Source: JBOFWL01 sp051653605 (GTDB lineage: Bacteria; Spirochaetota; Brevinematia; Brevinematales; Brevinemataceae). From it: a stretch of 64,000 bases of DNA. Numbering within the stretch: the stretch's first letter is position 1; each line of letters opens with the position of its first letter. Below, one piece after another: positions 31,538-40,404 of this stretch. Made by a program: the position numbers and the translations under genes. The stretch lies in the NCBI GenBank assembly GCA_051653605.1, contig JBOFWL010000117.1, positions 1 through 64,000 on the forward strand, given 5' to 3'. The notes under the pieces were generated by a model. It was not told the DNA's origin. It saw only the letters and a list, made by a program, of their open reading frames with translations, and searched no databases.

Positions 31538-32765
31538 TTGGAGCGAGATCGTTTCAGCTATAAGAGAAGATTACCCTTTTTTTCAATGTCAAGATAATAT
31601 AGGTTGGGCTTATTTTGATAGCGCAGCCACAGCACTTAAGCCAAAAGCAGTATTAGATGCTGGTTATAACTATAATGCTTGCTACACAGCAAATATCCAT
31701 CGAGCAGTTTTTGAAAACAGCTATAAAGCTAGTGATGCTTATGAGAAAGCTCGTAGTAAAGTTGCTGAATTTCTTGGTGCGGAAAGCTCTTCAGAAGTGG
31801 TTTTCACTTCGGGTACAACAGCAGCGATTAATCTTTTTGCTCGCTCGTACGCAGAGGCTTTTCTCGAAAAGGGTAGTCGGATCATCTGTACGGAAATGGA
31901 ACACCATGCTAATTTAATCCCTTGGCAAAAAATAGCACAGGAATTTAGCTGCGAGCTAACATATGTGCCACTACTTCCTAATGGTACGCTCGACTGGGAC
32001 GTATTTCCTTCACTCCTCACAGAAAATACTAAGTTAGTTGTTCTAACCGCTGTGTCTAATATCCTAGGCACAGTCAATCCTATAGAAAAAATCACAACCT
32101 TGTGTGCATCTAAGGGGGTTCATACCTTCGTGGATGCCGCACAGGCCGTTGTGCATATGCCATTTTCACTAAAAAATAGCGCTATTGATTTTCTAGCATT
32201 TTCTGGACATAAAATGTTTGCACCTACAGGAATAGGGGTGTTTTATGGTAAAAAATCACTCTTGAAAAAATTACCACCTTTCTTTTATGGGGGAGGAATG
32301 GTACAAGACGTGTCCTTTGAAAAAGCAAGCTATGCCCCGCCTCCGTCTAGATTTGAGGGAGGAACTCCTCCGATATCACAGGCAATTGCTTTAGGAGCAG
32401 CTATCTCCTATATGCAAGGCTTAGGCTGGGAGAAAATTCACCTGATAGAGTCGTATAACCTTAAATATGGTCTAGATATATTTGAAAAATATACTGATAA
32501 GGGAATAACACTCATTGGAAATGCTCCTGATCGTGCTCCGATTTTTTCTTTTACGGTAAGAGATGTGCATCCCCATGATGTGGGGACTTTTCTCAACGAG
32601 CAAAAAATAGCCGTAAGAACAGGGCATCAATGCACACAGCCACTTCTTCATCGACAAGGTTTATCATCTGTGACGCGAGTATCATGTTCACTTTATAATA
32701 CACAACAAGAATGGGATCAACTCGATTCCGCTTTATCACGCCTTTTGGAGTTTTTTGATGTCTGA
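31530..32765 (+). CDS. sufS: Cysteine desulfurase SufS
   Basis: A 411-residue PLP enzyme that takes sulfur from cysteine. AYFDSAATALKP near residue 28, the PLP lysine in AFSGHKMFAPTGIG, and the catalytic cysteine in VRTGHQCTQPLLHR are present. The start is TTG at 31,530, overlapping the sufD stop by 8 bases, with GGGAG about 6 bases upstream; the next ATG would cut into the conserved fold. Group II type, partner SufU. Confidence 0.94.
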   Translation: MSNWSEIVSAIREDYPFFQCQDNIGWAYFDSAATALKPKAVLDAGYNYNACYTANIHRAVFENSYKASDAYEKARSKVAEFLGAESSSEVVFTSGTTAAINLFARSYAEAFLEKGSRIICTEMEHHANLIPWQKIAQEFSCELTYVPLLPNGTLDWDVFPSLLTENTKLVVLTAVSNILGTVNPIEKITTLCASKGVHTFVDAAQAVVHMPFSLKNSAIDFLAFSGHKMFAPTGIGVFYGKKSLLKKLPPFFYGGGMVQDVSFEKASYAPPPSRFEGGTPPISQAIALGAAISYMQGLGWEKIHLIESYNLKYGLDIFEKYTDKGITLIGNAPDRAPIFSFTVRDVHPHDVGTFLNEQKIAVRTGHQCTQPLLHRQGLSSVTRVSCSLYNTQQEWDQLDSALSRLLEFFDV

Positions 32766-33225
32766 TTTAAGCGCTCTTTATCAGGAAATTATTCTTGAGC
32801 ATAGTCGTAAACCACGTAATTTTGGAGTGTTAACAAGCCCCCCTGCTATGGAAGGTTTGGGGTTAAATCCTTCATGTGGGGATAAACTTGTATTGTATGT
32901 TCAACTGGACGACGATAAAATCGCTGATATTCGCCATAATAGCGAGGGTTGTGCTATCTTTAAAGCATCATGCTCCTTGATGAGCAGTTTTCTTATAGGA
33001 AAAACTAGCTCGGAAGCCCAAATTATCCTAGAACTTTATCTAAAATTAATTACCCTAGACGAAGCCGATCTATTAGATGAAGATCTAAAAAAATTAGGCA
33101 AATTAGCAGTATTTCAAAATATCCGTAATTATCCCGCTCGTGTAAAATGCGCAGCTCTTTTTGTCCGCACAATGCAAAATATTCTTAATGGGGGCGATGA
33201 GGCTGTAAATACAGAAGAAGAATAA
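32758..33225 (+). CDS. sufU: Sulfur acceptor SufU
   Basis: A 155-residue IscU-like zinc protein that accepts sulfur from SufS. The three conserved cysteines are in NPSCGD, GCAIFKASCS and PARVKCA. Between them is the SufU-specific insertion compared with IscU. ATG at 32,758 overlaps sufS by 8 bases. The acidic tail (DEAVNTEEE) is dispensable-looking. Confidence 0.92.
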   Translation: MSDLSALYQEIILEHSRKPRNFGVLTSPPAMEGLGLNPSCGDKLVLYVQLDDDKIADIRHNSEGCAIFKASCSLMSSFLIGKTSSEAQIILELYLKLITLDEADLLDEDLKKLGKLAVFQNIRNYPARVKCAALFVRTMQNILNGGDEAVNTEEE

Positions 33226-33248
33226 AAAATAAGTCCTTATTTTTTTAG
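33224..33248 (+). terminator. Weak terminator after sufU
   Basis: AAAAAATAAG and CTTATTTTTT form an AT-rich stem ending in T residues. Stem strength is low, so termination may be partial. Confidence 0.45.
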
Positions 33249-33306
33249 TGAAAATACCGATAGTAGACATAGCACTTTTGTGTATTGTTTAAATTGAGAG
33301 GATGCT

Positions 33307-34224
33307 ATGCGTGTTCTTTTTCTTCTAATTTTTGCTGTTTCATCTGCTTTATATGCTAAATCTTCACCGATTCAGGTTCGAATTTCTCTTTTTAAACAGA
33401 CATTTTCAAGTGATGAGCCACTCAAAGCTTACGTCTCTTTTTATAATCAGAGTACAACAGATCAACAATTTTTCCTGTCTGATGTTCTTTTCCAGAGCTT
33501 AGTTTTTGATCTACGAAGCTCTGCAAATGAGATTGTGCCACTAAGGCCAGAAATGGATGCTTTGGCGCGAACAACATACTCAAACCCTGCATTATACAGA
33601 CGCATTCGCTTGGCTCCGGGGGAATCGTTTTCTTTTACGAGCGACCTCCGAGAATATTTTAATGTTCCTAAAAGTGGCTCATACTATGTAAGAGCACGCT
33701 TCTACCCAGATCCAGACAATCGTTCTGATGAATTTTTTTCAGAGTATTTTTCTTTCGCTCAAACACCTCCAGCACCTGTAATGCAACGAATAAATCAAGA
33801 ACAAATTCGCCGCTCAAAAACTCTTGAGGAAGCACGGCAATTTTTACCCGGCGAAGTAATTCAAGATCTTTTTGAAGCCCAAATGAAGAAAGATTGGGAA
33901 CGATTTCTCGTTCATATCGATGCAGAACAGCTTATTAATGCCTTTGATCAATATGCGAATCAGTATAATACGTCGATCGATGGTACTTTTCGCTTGGATC
34001 TTCTTGAACAATTCAAACGATTTTTAACTTCCCATTGGAATATCCCTCTTTCTAGTTATGAGATTAGAGAAACAATAATAAAAAGAGATACCGCAACAGT
34101 TGAAGCAGATGCTCTTGAAAGAGTCAGAACTCAAACACGACGAATCCGTTATAGTTTTGAGTTGTCTCGAAATGGACAAGGTCAATGGGTTATCGATAAT
34201 TATATTGTTTTAGCAGTAAATTAA
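33307..34224 (+). CDS. Secreted envelope protein of unknown function
   Basis: A 305-residue protein with an N-terminal signal peptide (about 1-17, LLIFAVSSALYA). Residues 20-150 look like an immunoglobulin-like beta domain (alternating strands, RIRLAPGESFSFTSDL and SGSYYVRARFY). Residues 170-305 include a helical segment and a strand-rich end ending WVIDNYIVLAVN, reminiscent of an NTF2-like fold. I recognise no characterised family. It is likely periplasmic or surface exposed. Confidence 0.75.
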   Translation: MRVLFLLIFAVSSALYAKSSPIQVRISLFKQTFSSDEPLKAYVSFYNQSTTDQQFFLSDVLFQSLVFDLRSSANEIVPLRPEMDALARTTYSNPALYRRIRLAPGESFSFTSDLREYFNVPKSGSYYVRARFYPDPDNRSDEFFSEYFSFAQTPPAPVMQRINQEQIRRSKTLEEARQFLPGEVIQDLFEAQMKKDWERFLVHIDAEQLINAFDQYANQYNTSIDGTFRLDLLEQFKRFLTSHWNIPLSSYEIRETIIKRDTATVEADALERVRTQTRRIRYSFELSRNGQGQWVIDNYIVLAVN

Positions 34225-34229
34225 TTAAC

Positions 34230-34258
34230 TTGTAAATTTTTCCTGAATATGCTATACT
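34230..34258 (+). promoter_or_regulatory. Promoter of the LysM/M23 gene
   Basis: TTGTAA (34,230-34,235) and TATACT (34,253-34,258) with 17 bases between them. Confidence 0.55.
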
Positions 34259-34320
34259 TCTTAAAGTTTTAAATAAAATCCATCTAAATTAGGTGTTTTA
34301 GTGAAAATAAGGAAGTTATT

Positions 34321-35373
34321 GTGAAAGAAAAATTCCCTGTATGGAGAGATTTTGTAGCATCTAGTGATATCGTTGTTCACCCTCCTCAAAATAGCTCTTT
34401 AAATATTCCTCAATTTGCTCCCCCTAAAATAATTAAAAGTAGAATCCAATTTATAATTAGTGTTGGTATTTTCTTTTTATGTGTTCTGTTTTTTTCTTTG
34501 AAAAATAATACAGGAAGTGCATCTATTCTGTCTGGAGACACCTTTATAACTAGAGTTGTCGCCGAAAAAGATTTTCGGTCAACATCCAAACAAGTAGTGC
34601 TTTCCAGTAAAGAAGATTTGATAAAATTAGCAGAAGGTGCACCGCTCAAGTTTGCGTTTTATCGTCTTCAAAAAGGGGAAAATATCTCGGCTGTTGCCTA
34701 TAAATTTGGCTTATCATTATCAACGCTTTTGTCGTTGAACAGCTTTGATAATGCCCATAGTGTTGCTCCAGGACAACGTATTTTGTTGGCTTCACAATCT
34801 GGAATTATCTACAATGCAAAAAAAACAGAGAATATCGAAGAAATAGCAAAACTATATGGTATTTCTTCCGAAGAAATAATGGCGGTGAATAGTTTAAGGT
34901 CTTCTGAAATTGCAGGAGGGACAACCTTATTTCTACCTGGTGCTAGTTTATCTGCTAAAGCCATGGCTGATATTTTAGGCTACCTATTTGTAAGGCCTGT
35001 AAAGAGTTATCGATTTACATCTGGATTTGGAATGAGACGACACCCGTTTGGTCTTGGACGAAGGCTGCACGCAGGTATCGACTTGGCTGCTCCCATCGGA
35101 ACGCCTGTTCATGCTGCTAGAGAAGGAAAAATTGTATTTGCTGGATCAAGCGGTAATTATGGGTTGATGATAAGAATTCAACATAATAATGGATTTAGCA
35201 CTGTGTATGCGCACCTCTCTCGTATCCGTGTTCAAGAAGGAGCATGGGTAAGTGCTAATCAACGTATTGGCGACGTCGGAAATACGGGGCGATCAACGGG
35301 GCCACATCTTCACTTTGAAGTTCGTAAATATGGAAAACCAATTAATCCTATGTATAACGGATTACAATTATAA
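34321..35373 (+). CDS. LysM-M23 murein endopeptidase (NlpD/EnvC-like)
   Basis: A 350-residue membrane-anchored protein starting at GTG. A single membrane segment (about 42-60) follows a short cytoplasmic N-terminus. Two LysM repeats bind peptidoglycan (LQKGENISAVAYKFGLSLSTLLSLN around 117-141 and the AKKTENIEEIAKLYGISSEEIMAVN stretch around 165-190). The C-terminal peptidase M23 domain has zinc ligands in RRLHAGIDLAAP (H...D) and GPHLHFEVR (HxH), so it should be catalytically active on peptide cross-bridges, unlike E. coli NlpD. It probably works in cell separation or wall remodelling. Confidence 0.88.
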   Translation: MKEKFPVWRDFVASSDIVVHPPQNSSLNIPQFAPPKIIKSRIQFIISVGIFFLCVLFFSLKNNTGSASILSGDTFITRVVAEKDFRSTSKQVVLSSKEDLIKLAEGAPLKFAFYRLQKGENISAVAYKFGLSLSTLLSLNSFDNAHSVAPGQRILLASQSGIIYNAKKTENIEEIAKLYGISSEEIMAVNSLRSSEIAGGTTLFLPGASLSAKAMADILGYLFVRPVKSYRFTSGFGMRRHPFGLGRRLHAGIDLAAPIGTPVHAAREGKIVFAGSSGNYGLMIRIQHNNGFSTVYAHLSRIRVQEGAWVSANQRIGDVGNTGRSTGPHLHFEVRKYGKPINPMYNGLQL

Positions 35374-35405
35374 AATAATATAGATATATCTTTTGAGGAG
35401 GCACA

Positions 35406-36329
35406 ATGAAATCTTCTTTCTTTCTTGTAATTTTTTTCTTGGTTTCTTGCTCTGCAGTTGAGGCTTCTAGTAGTTGGATTACCAATCTTCTCAACTTAAA
35501 TAATACAAATTTTGTTGTAGATAATTCTGGTGTTATCACTATGGATGGGTTCACCTATACTATTGCAGAAGTACGTACTTCATTTTCAGCGATATACAAT
35601 GTTTTTGTTGGTGAATTTGGTAATAGAGAGGCAAATTCTATTGGATTTGTTCGGTTTGATATTAATCCTGAAGCACTATCGGATCCGAGAATTCTTCGAC
35701 CCTTATCAGTATCTGAAATAGCACCTAGTGTGGCTGCTGCAACAACAGCTCCAACTATAGGTTCGTCTCAAATAACTACTGTGCCAGAATTTGTTCTTGT
35801 TGCCCGTTTTTTGCGTTCCATAGAAAATCTTACTTATAGGGAATTATTAACAAATGGGCCTAGTGCAGGTTGGGAAATCGGCATTGTTACTGATACAGAA
35901 GCCCTTATCAACTATATTCAAGGGGTTGTGACAACAGATGGATATGACATTTTCTTTCAAGAAGTTGCAACAAGAAATAATGGCTTAAACACAATTTTTA
36001 ATGGATTTTATCAAACAGCACATTGGAAATTTGTTAGTCCTCGTAATGATACTCAAGGTGTTTATCAACTTGTAGAGATTGAAAAGTTTGTTCCAGATAG
36101 CCCCTTTTACGAAAATGATGATCCAGACTATCCTTTCCCTCAAGCTTCTGCTGCAGATCCTGTTTTGAAAGATATCTATGTTGGTGTTGAAAAAAGAAGT
36201 GATGGTTTGTATTTTTATTACCCATCAGAATCTACATTCTATACATCGGCAGAATCTGTTGATTTTTTATCTGGGATAGCTGTAAGAGTTGCCCGTCAAT
36301 TGAGAATGGATGAAATCGAGTCGTTGTAA
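35406..36329 (+). CDS. Probable lipoprotein of unknown function
   Basis: A 307-residue exported protein. The N-terminus MKSSFFLVIFFLVSC has a lipobox-like LVSC with cysteine at residue 15, the loose type seen in spirochaetes. The mature part is rich in beta strands and Ser/Thr, with an Ala/Pro/Thr-rich stretch near 115-125. No known domain seen. GAGGAGG precedes the ATG. It is followed by a strong terminator, so it is likely the last gene of its unit. Confidence 0.75.
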   Translation: MKSSFFLVIFFLVSCSAVEASSSWITNLLNLNNTNFVVDNSGVITMDGFTYTIAEVRTSFSAIYNVFVGEFGNREANSIGFVRFDINPEALSDPRILRPLSVSEIAPSVAAATTAPTIGSSQITTVPEFVLVARFLRSIENLTYRELLTNGPSAGWEIGIVTDTEALINYIQGVVTTDGYDIFFQEVATRNNGLNTIFNGFYQTAHWKFVSPRNDTQGVYQLVEIEKFVPDSPFYENDDPDYPFPQASAADPVLKDIYVGVEKRSDGLYFYYPSESTFYTSAESVDFLSGIAVRVARQLRMDEIESL

Positions 36330-36345
36330 TCTACTTTATAATCTC

Positions 36346-36382
36346 AAAACCCTTTTCTTTACCGGAAAAGGGTTTTTCTTTT
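36346..36382 (+). terminator. Intrinsic terminator upstream of rpsF
   Basis: A perfect 12-bp stem AAAACCCTTTTC with GAAAAGGGTTTT and 7-base loop, followed by TCTTTTTG. Confidence 0.85.
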
Positions 36383-36394
36383 TGTAATAAATTA

Positions 36395-36423
36395 TTGACA
36401 TTTTTAAATCATTCGTGTATACT
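36395..36423 (+). promoter_or_regulatory. Promoter of the rpsF operon
   Basis: TTGACA (36,395-36,400) and TATACT (36,418-36,423) with a 17-base spacer. Confidence 0.8.
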
Positions 36424-36443
36424 TTAGTGTAATTACCCCCTTG

Positions 36444-36473
36444 CCCTCTTCTAAAAGAGGGACATAGGTCCAT
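36444..36473 (+). promoter_or_regulatory. rpsF leader hairpin, candidate S6:S18 autoregulatory site
   Basis: CCCTCTT-CTAA-AAGAGGG (36,444-36,461) is followed directly by GGAC-ATAG-GTCC-like pairing (36,460-36,471), ending 3 bases before the AAGGAGG ribosome binding site. Many bacteria regulate rpsF operons by binding S6:S18 to such a leader; the exact consensus bulge was not recognised here. Confidence 0.4.
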
Positions 36474-36484
36474 AAGGAGGATCC

Positions 36485-36769
36485 ATGCGATCTTATGAAA
36501 TCGCCTTCTTGCTGCGTGAAAACGAACACAGTGCAGCAGCAGAACGCATCAAACTTGCCCTTAAAAAAACAGGGCTCGAACTTGTATCGGAAGATACGTC
36601 TATGGGCGTGCGCGAGCTAGCCTACTTGTTGATTAAAAATCGCGAGAAATTTCGTCGTGCTTTTTACTATTATGTCAAAGTTCAGTCGGAGCCTGGTAGT
36701 GTGCTTAATTTTGAAAATGAAATTAAGTATGATCAGGGTATTATCCGTCATATGGTTGTTCTTGATTAA
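36485..36769 (+). CDS. rpsF: 30S ribosomal protein S6
   Basis: A 94-residue S6. It has the RSYEIAFLLRENE start, the central GVRELAYLLIKNREKFRRAFYYYVKVQ strand-helix region, and the RHMVVLD end. AAGGAGG is 5 bases before ATG. First gene of rpsF-ssb-rpsR-membrane protein-rplI-dnaB. Confidence 0.96.
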   Translation: MRSYEIAFLLRENEHSAAAERIKLALKKTGLELVSEDTSMGVRELAYLLIKNREKFRRAFYYYVKVQSEPGSVLNFENEIKYDQGIIRHMVVLD

Positions 36770-36771
36770 TT

Positions 36772-37263
36772 ATGGCTTGGGATATAAATAGAGTCGTTCT
36801 TGTAGGACGTTTATCTAACGATGTTGATCTTCGGTATGCTCCAAGTGGGGCTGCGGTGGCTAAATTTGGTTTAGCTGTTGGAGGAAAGCCTTTAAAAGAT
36901 GGTGGGGACAGTGTTAGCTTTTTCAACGTTGTTGTTTGGAATAAGCCAGCGGAATTTTGTGGTCAGTATCTAAAAAAAGGTGATCGTATCGCTATCGACG
37001 GACGTTTAGAACAACGTACATGGACAGCCCAAGATGGGGCTCGGCGTTCTGTAGTAGAAGTTATTGCAGATAGAGTTGAATCATTAGGGTCACCAGCTGG
37101 TGGAAGAGAGTCTCAACCTAGAGAAGGTGGGCAGCGTGCAGCTGCGCCTAGAACGGCACCTCCTCCTCAGAAAAAAGAAGATGACTACTATGATAATACT
37201 GACTTCAAAGATGAACCAATGGATTACGATCCCTTTGGTGATGACAATGATGTCCCCTTTTAA
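36772..37263 (+). CDS. ssb: Single-stranded DNA-binding protein
   Basis: A 163-residue SSB. The OB-fold spans about residues 1-108 (INRVVLVGRLSNDVDLRYAPSG, FFNVVVWNKPAEFCGQYLKKGDRIAIDGRLEQRTW). A Gly/Pro-rich linker leads to an acidic tip ending DDNDVPF, the protein-interaction peptide. Two bases separate it from rpsF. It protects single-stranded DNA in replication and repair and is close to dnaB. Confidence 0.96.
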   Translation: MAWDINRVVLVGRLSNDVDLRYAPSGAAVAKFGLAVGGKPLKDGGDSVSFFNVVVWNKPAEFCGQYLKKGDRIAIDGRLEQRTWTAQDGARRSVVEVIADRVESLGSPAGGRESQPREGGQRAAAPRTAPPPQKKEDDYYDNTDFKDEPMDYDPFGDDNDVPF

Positions 37264-37280
37264 AATTAGGAGAATTAATA

Positions 37281-37697
37281 ATGTCTGATGAAAATGTAAT
37301 GCAAAATAATGATGTGCTTGAAGATGCTGATCTTGCTTTAAACGATCTCAATCGAAATATGTCAAAAGAACCAGGGGCGCGTCCTCAAACTGGTACACGT
37401 CCTCCTTATTCAGGGAATCGTCCTCAGGGTGGTCGTCCTCAAGGTGGTCGTCCTCAAGGTGGTCCTGGTGGGCGCCGTTCTTTCTTTGCGAAGAAAGTGT
37501 GTAAGTTTTCTACAGGTCAAATTGATCCAGCAACTATTAATTATAAAAATATTGATATGTTGAAAGGTTTCGTTATGCCTAGTGGTAAAATTGTTCCTCG
37601 TAGAATTACAGGCACAAGTGCTAAGTATCAACGTTTACTTGCTTTAGAAATTAAAAAAGCTCGTATCATGGCTTTGCTTCCTTTTTCTGCTCGATAG
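37281..37697 (+). CDS. rpsR: 30S ribosomal protein S18 with a long repetitive N-terminal extension
   Basis: The last 75 residues are a normal S18 (KKVCKFSTGQIDPATINYKNIDMLKGFVMPSGKIVPRRITGTSAKYQRLLALEIKKARIMALLPF in outline). They are preceded by about 62 extra residues: an acidic start followed by Pro/Gly/Arg-rich sequence with four RPQGG-type repeats. The repeats are visible at DNA level (37,419-37,465). TTAGGAG precedes the ATG at 37,281 and no better internal start exists, so the extension seems to be translated. It is likely disordered and RNA-binding. Confidence 0.93.
   Translation: MSDENVMQNNDVLEDADLALNDLNRNMSKEPGARPQTGTRPPYSGNRPQGGRPQGGRPQGGPGGRRSFFAKKVCKFSTGQIDPATINYKNIDMLKGFVMPSGKIVPRRITGTSAKYQRLLALEIKKARIMALLPFSAR
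37419..37465 (+). repeat. Tandem 15-bp coding repeats in rpsR
   Basis: The unit CGTCCTCAAGGTGGT recurs three to four times in register with the reading frame, encoding RPQGG. The number of copies could vary between strains by slippage. Confidence 0.75.
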
Positions 37698-37708
37698 TAA
37701 AAAAAAAG

Positions 37709-38374
37709 ATGGAATTCGTCGTATTTGTGTGGTTTTTCTCTGGTTTTATCTTGCTCCTATACGAGTTTTCTATCCGATTTTTTTATAGATTTATACGTTC
37801 TAGTCAAGGTTATACTATTGGATTTGCGCTTATGGCTTTTATCCTTTTTTGGTATATCCCCACTTACGAGAACTTATGGATATCGTGGTCGAAAGAAGCA
37901 CTGGATATAATATCTTCGCCTCTTTTAAAAGAGGTTTGGTATATTGCTGTATTTTTTAGAGCGGTTTGGCCTGCTCTATTGATGGCTGTTATTGGTTTCG
38001 CGGTAGATACATCAGCCCATCCCTTTAGTGGTCGTTATCGTGCAATGAAGAAATTTAGTCACACAAAGGTAGTGCTACTCTTATTTGTGCTTGCTTTTTA
38101 TGGCTTATTTGTTTGGAAATTCTCTTTTTCTCAGGCAGAGGTTCTTCTTTTAAATATACTTGTGTATATAGCTGCATGGTATTGGCGCTTTGGATACAGT
38201 ACTATTCTATTTTCTTTAAAAAAAGGGAAGATATCCTATACGTTAGGGGCACTATTGCTTTTTGGTTCTATTATTACAGCTGGCGAGGCTTTTTTTCTCC
38301 CAATTTTTTTAATAGTAGGCATCGGAATATCTGATATTTGGATGGATTACCATAAGCGTAGTGTTATAAGATAA
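37709..38374 (+). CDS. Polytopic membrane protein between rpsR and rplI
   Basis: A 221-residue protein with six or so hydrophobic segments (near 2-20, 34-50, 78-98, 118-135, 140-158, 180-205). It occupies the place where many bacteria have a DUF2232-type membrane protein between the S18 and L9 genes, but similarity is not obvious. No ribosome binding site is clear before the ATG, though the rpsR stop is only 11 bases upstream, so translation could be coupled. Function unknown. Confidence 0.75.
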   Translation: MEFVVFVWFFSGFILLLYEFSIRFFYRFIRSSQGYTIGFALMAFILFWYIPTYENLWISWSKEALDIISSPLLKEVWYIAVFFRAVWPALLMAVIGFAVDTSAHPFSGRYRAMKKFSHTKVVLLLFVLAFYGLFVWKFSFSQAEVLLLNILVYIAAWYWRFGYSTILFSLKKGKISYTLGALLLFGSIITAGEAFFLPIFLIVGIGISDIWMDYHKRSVIR

Positions 38375-38399
38375 TAATAAAGATAAATGGAGGCTTTCT

Positions 38400-38867
38400 A
38401 TGAAAGTAATTCTTCTGGAAAATATCCCCGGATTAGGAAGAGCTGGAGATGTTAAAACTGTACGTGATGGATATGGGCGTAACTATCTTCTGCCCCAAAA
38501 GTTGGCAGAAATGGCAACTGATAATAAACAAAAATATTTAGAACGTAAAAAACTTTCATTGGCTAAAAAAGCTGAGTTGATGTTTGAAAGTGCACAGGAA
38601 CTTAAGGGAAAATTAGAAGCTATTTCTCTCTGCATTGTTAAAAAATCTAGTGTTGAAGGCAAGATTTTTGGCTCTGTAACAGGTGGAGATATAGTTACTC
38701 TTGTTGCTGAAAAAGGTTTTACTATCGATAAAAAAAGAGTTGATATTCAGCACGTGAAAACACTTGGTGATCACACATTCTCTGTTAAATTAGACGAAGG
38801 TGTAACTGCAAATATGCATATTCAAGTAGTTTCCGAACTTCCTGTGCCAGAGGCAACACAAGCCTAA
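38400..38867 (+). CDS. rplI: 50S ribosomal protein L9
   Basis: A 155-residue L9 with the classic N-terminal KVILLENIPGLGRAGDVKTVRDGYGRNYLLPQKLA outline, a long connecting helix and the C-terminal domain (GSVTGGDIV, VKTLGDHTFSVKL). TGGAGG precedes the start. The stop overlaps the dnaB start by one base. Confidence 0.96.
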   Translation: MKVILLENIPGLGRAGDVKTVRDGYGRNYLLPQKLAEMATDNKQKYLERKKLSLAKKAELMFESAQELKGKLEAISLCIVKKSSVEGKIFGSVTGGDIVTLVAEKGFTIDKKRVDIQHVKTLGDHTFSVKLDEGVTANMHIQVVSELPVPEATQA

Positions 38868-40327
38868 TGTCTGAAGAAAAAAAACTACTTACTGTACCGC
38901 ACTCTTTAGAAGCTGAACGTGCTGTACTTGGTGCAGCACTTGTCAACCAGAAAGCGCTATTTTCTTGTGTAGAAGCACTTTCTGAAAACGATTTCTACGA
39001 TGTGGCTCATCAGAAGATTTTTCAATCCATTGTTGAGTTGGAAACTGCTGGAAGCCCCGTTGATCTTGTTTCTATTAATAATAAGCTCTCCCGACAAGGA
39101 GAGCTTTCTAAGATTGGAAGCAGTACACTAGTTGACCTTGCCGAACGCTATACTAGTGTTGCAAATATCGATCATCATATCAAAATTGTTAAAGATCATT
39201 CTCTTTTACGAGCTCTTATTTCAGCATCCCGCCAAGTTATTGATATTGCCATGCGACAAGATGAGGATGTTTCATCAATTTTAGATAGAGCTGGTAGCAT
39301 TATCTTTGATGTCGTTGAAAAAAGAGAAACTTCAGAATATCATCTCCTTCGTGAATATATTAATAGAGCCTTCAAGCAATTTGAAGACCTTAAGCAAAGT
39401 GGCACTACATTAAGAGGGATTCCTACGGGGTACCCCGATATTGATAATCTTACTAACGGGCTCAATAAAGGAACTTTAATAGTTTTAGCCGGTCGTCCTG
39501 GTACAGGGAAAACAGCTTTTGCACTTAATCTTGCTAGGGGATATCTGGCAACAGCAAACAGTGATGATCCTAAAACAGGCGTATTATTTTTCTCTCTGGA
39601 AATGACAGGAGAAGAATTAGCTTTACGTATGATTTCAGCAGAATCTCGAATTCCTATTGAAAAAATTAACCGAGCCTCTATTGGCCCAGAAGAAATGGAT
39701 CGATTTCTATCTGCTATGGGCTCTTTAAGTACACTTAAGCTTGTTGTAGATGATACCGGTGGTATCAGCCTTAATACGCTCAAGGCTCGGGCACGTTCTA
39801 TTATGCGTAAGCACAAATACAGCCTTATGATTATCGACCATATGCAAATCGTCACTATGCCTGGCCAAAACTTTGGTTCGGCCTCTAGAACAAATATGCT
39901 CGGTGCTATTTCTGGAACGCTTAAGGCTCTCTCAAAAGAATTAGAAATCCCTATTGTTGTTCTCTCTCAGCTTAACCGCGGTGTAGAACATCGACAGGAT
40001 AAGACTCCAGTATTGGCGGATATTAGAGAGTCTGGGGCGATTGAACAGGATGCGGATATCGTTATTCTGATTAGTAGAGAAGATTATTATGATAAAGAAA
40101 CAGAACACAAAGGCGTTGTCGAAGTAAATTTTGCTAAGCACAGAAATGGACGTACAGATATGATACCGATGATGTTTTTTGGTGAAACAATGCTCTTTGG
40201 ATCTCTAAATCAAGATGATATTCAAGCATATCTAGATTATAAAAACTCTCGAGGCGGAGGAGCACCTCCTAATAGGTCACGTCTTAGAAATGATAACTCA
40301 GATAACTATAGTAATCCTGGCTTTTAA
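38867..40327 (+). CDS. dnaB: Replicative DNA helicase DnaB
   Basis: A 486-residue hexameric helicase. N-terminal domain (LTVPHSLEAERAVLGAAL) binds primase; the RecA-like domain has Walker A GRPGTGKTAFALN (about 207-219), FFSLEMTGEEL, Walker B LMIIDHMQ and a late LSQLNRGVEHR sensor and ADIRESGAIEQDAD arginine-finger region. The C-terminal tail is Gly/Asn/Arg-rich. Last gene of the rpsF operon. Confidence 0.96.
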   Translation: MSEEKKLLTVPHSLEAERAVLGAALVNQKALFSCVEALSENDFYDVAHQKIFQSIVELETAGSPVDLVSINNKLSRQGELSKIGSSTLVDLAERYTSVANIDHHIKIVKDHSLLRALISASRQVIDIAMRQDEDVSSILDRAGSIIFDVVEKRETSEYHLLREYINRAFKQFEDLKQSGTTLRGIPTGYPDIDNLTNGLNKGTLIVLAGRPGTGKTAFALNLARGYLATANSDDPKTGVLFFSLEMTGEELALRMISAESRIPIEKINRASIGPEEMDRFLSAMGSLSTLKLVVDDTGGISLNTLKARARSIMRKHKYSLMIIDHMQIVTMPGQNFGSASRTNMLGAISGTLKALSKELEIPIVVLSQLNRGVEHRQDKTPVLADIRESGAIEQDADIVILISREDYYDKETEHKGVVEVNFAKHRNGRTDMIPMMFFGETMLFGSLNQDDIQAYLDYKNSRGGGAPPNRSRLRNDNSDNYSNPGF

Positions 40328-40336
40328 TTCGAATTC

Positions 40337-40366
40337 TTGACAAAACGTTATAAAATCCATTAAACT
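40337..40366 (+). promoter_or_regulatory. Promoter of the mlaEFD genes
   Basis: TTGACA (40,337-40,342) and TAAACT (40,361-40,366), spacer 18. Confidence 0.65.
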
Positions 40367-40404
40367 ATGGGGCTATACTAGGTAATATAAAATGCAGGTT
40401 GCTT

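Noticed and set aside
39340..39855. 171-codon frame antisense to dnaB
   Set aside because: It lies wholly inside the conserved helicase gene and its composition mirrors the sense codons; a shadow frame.
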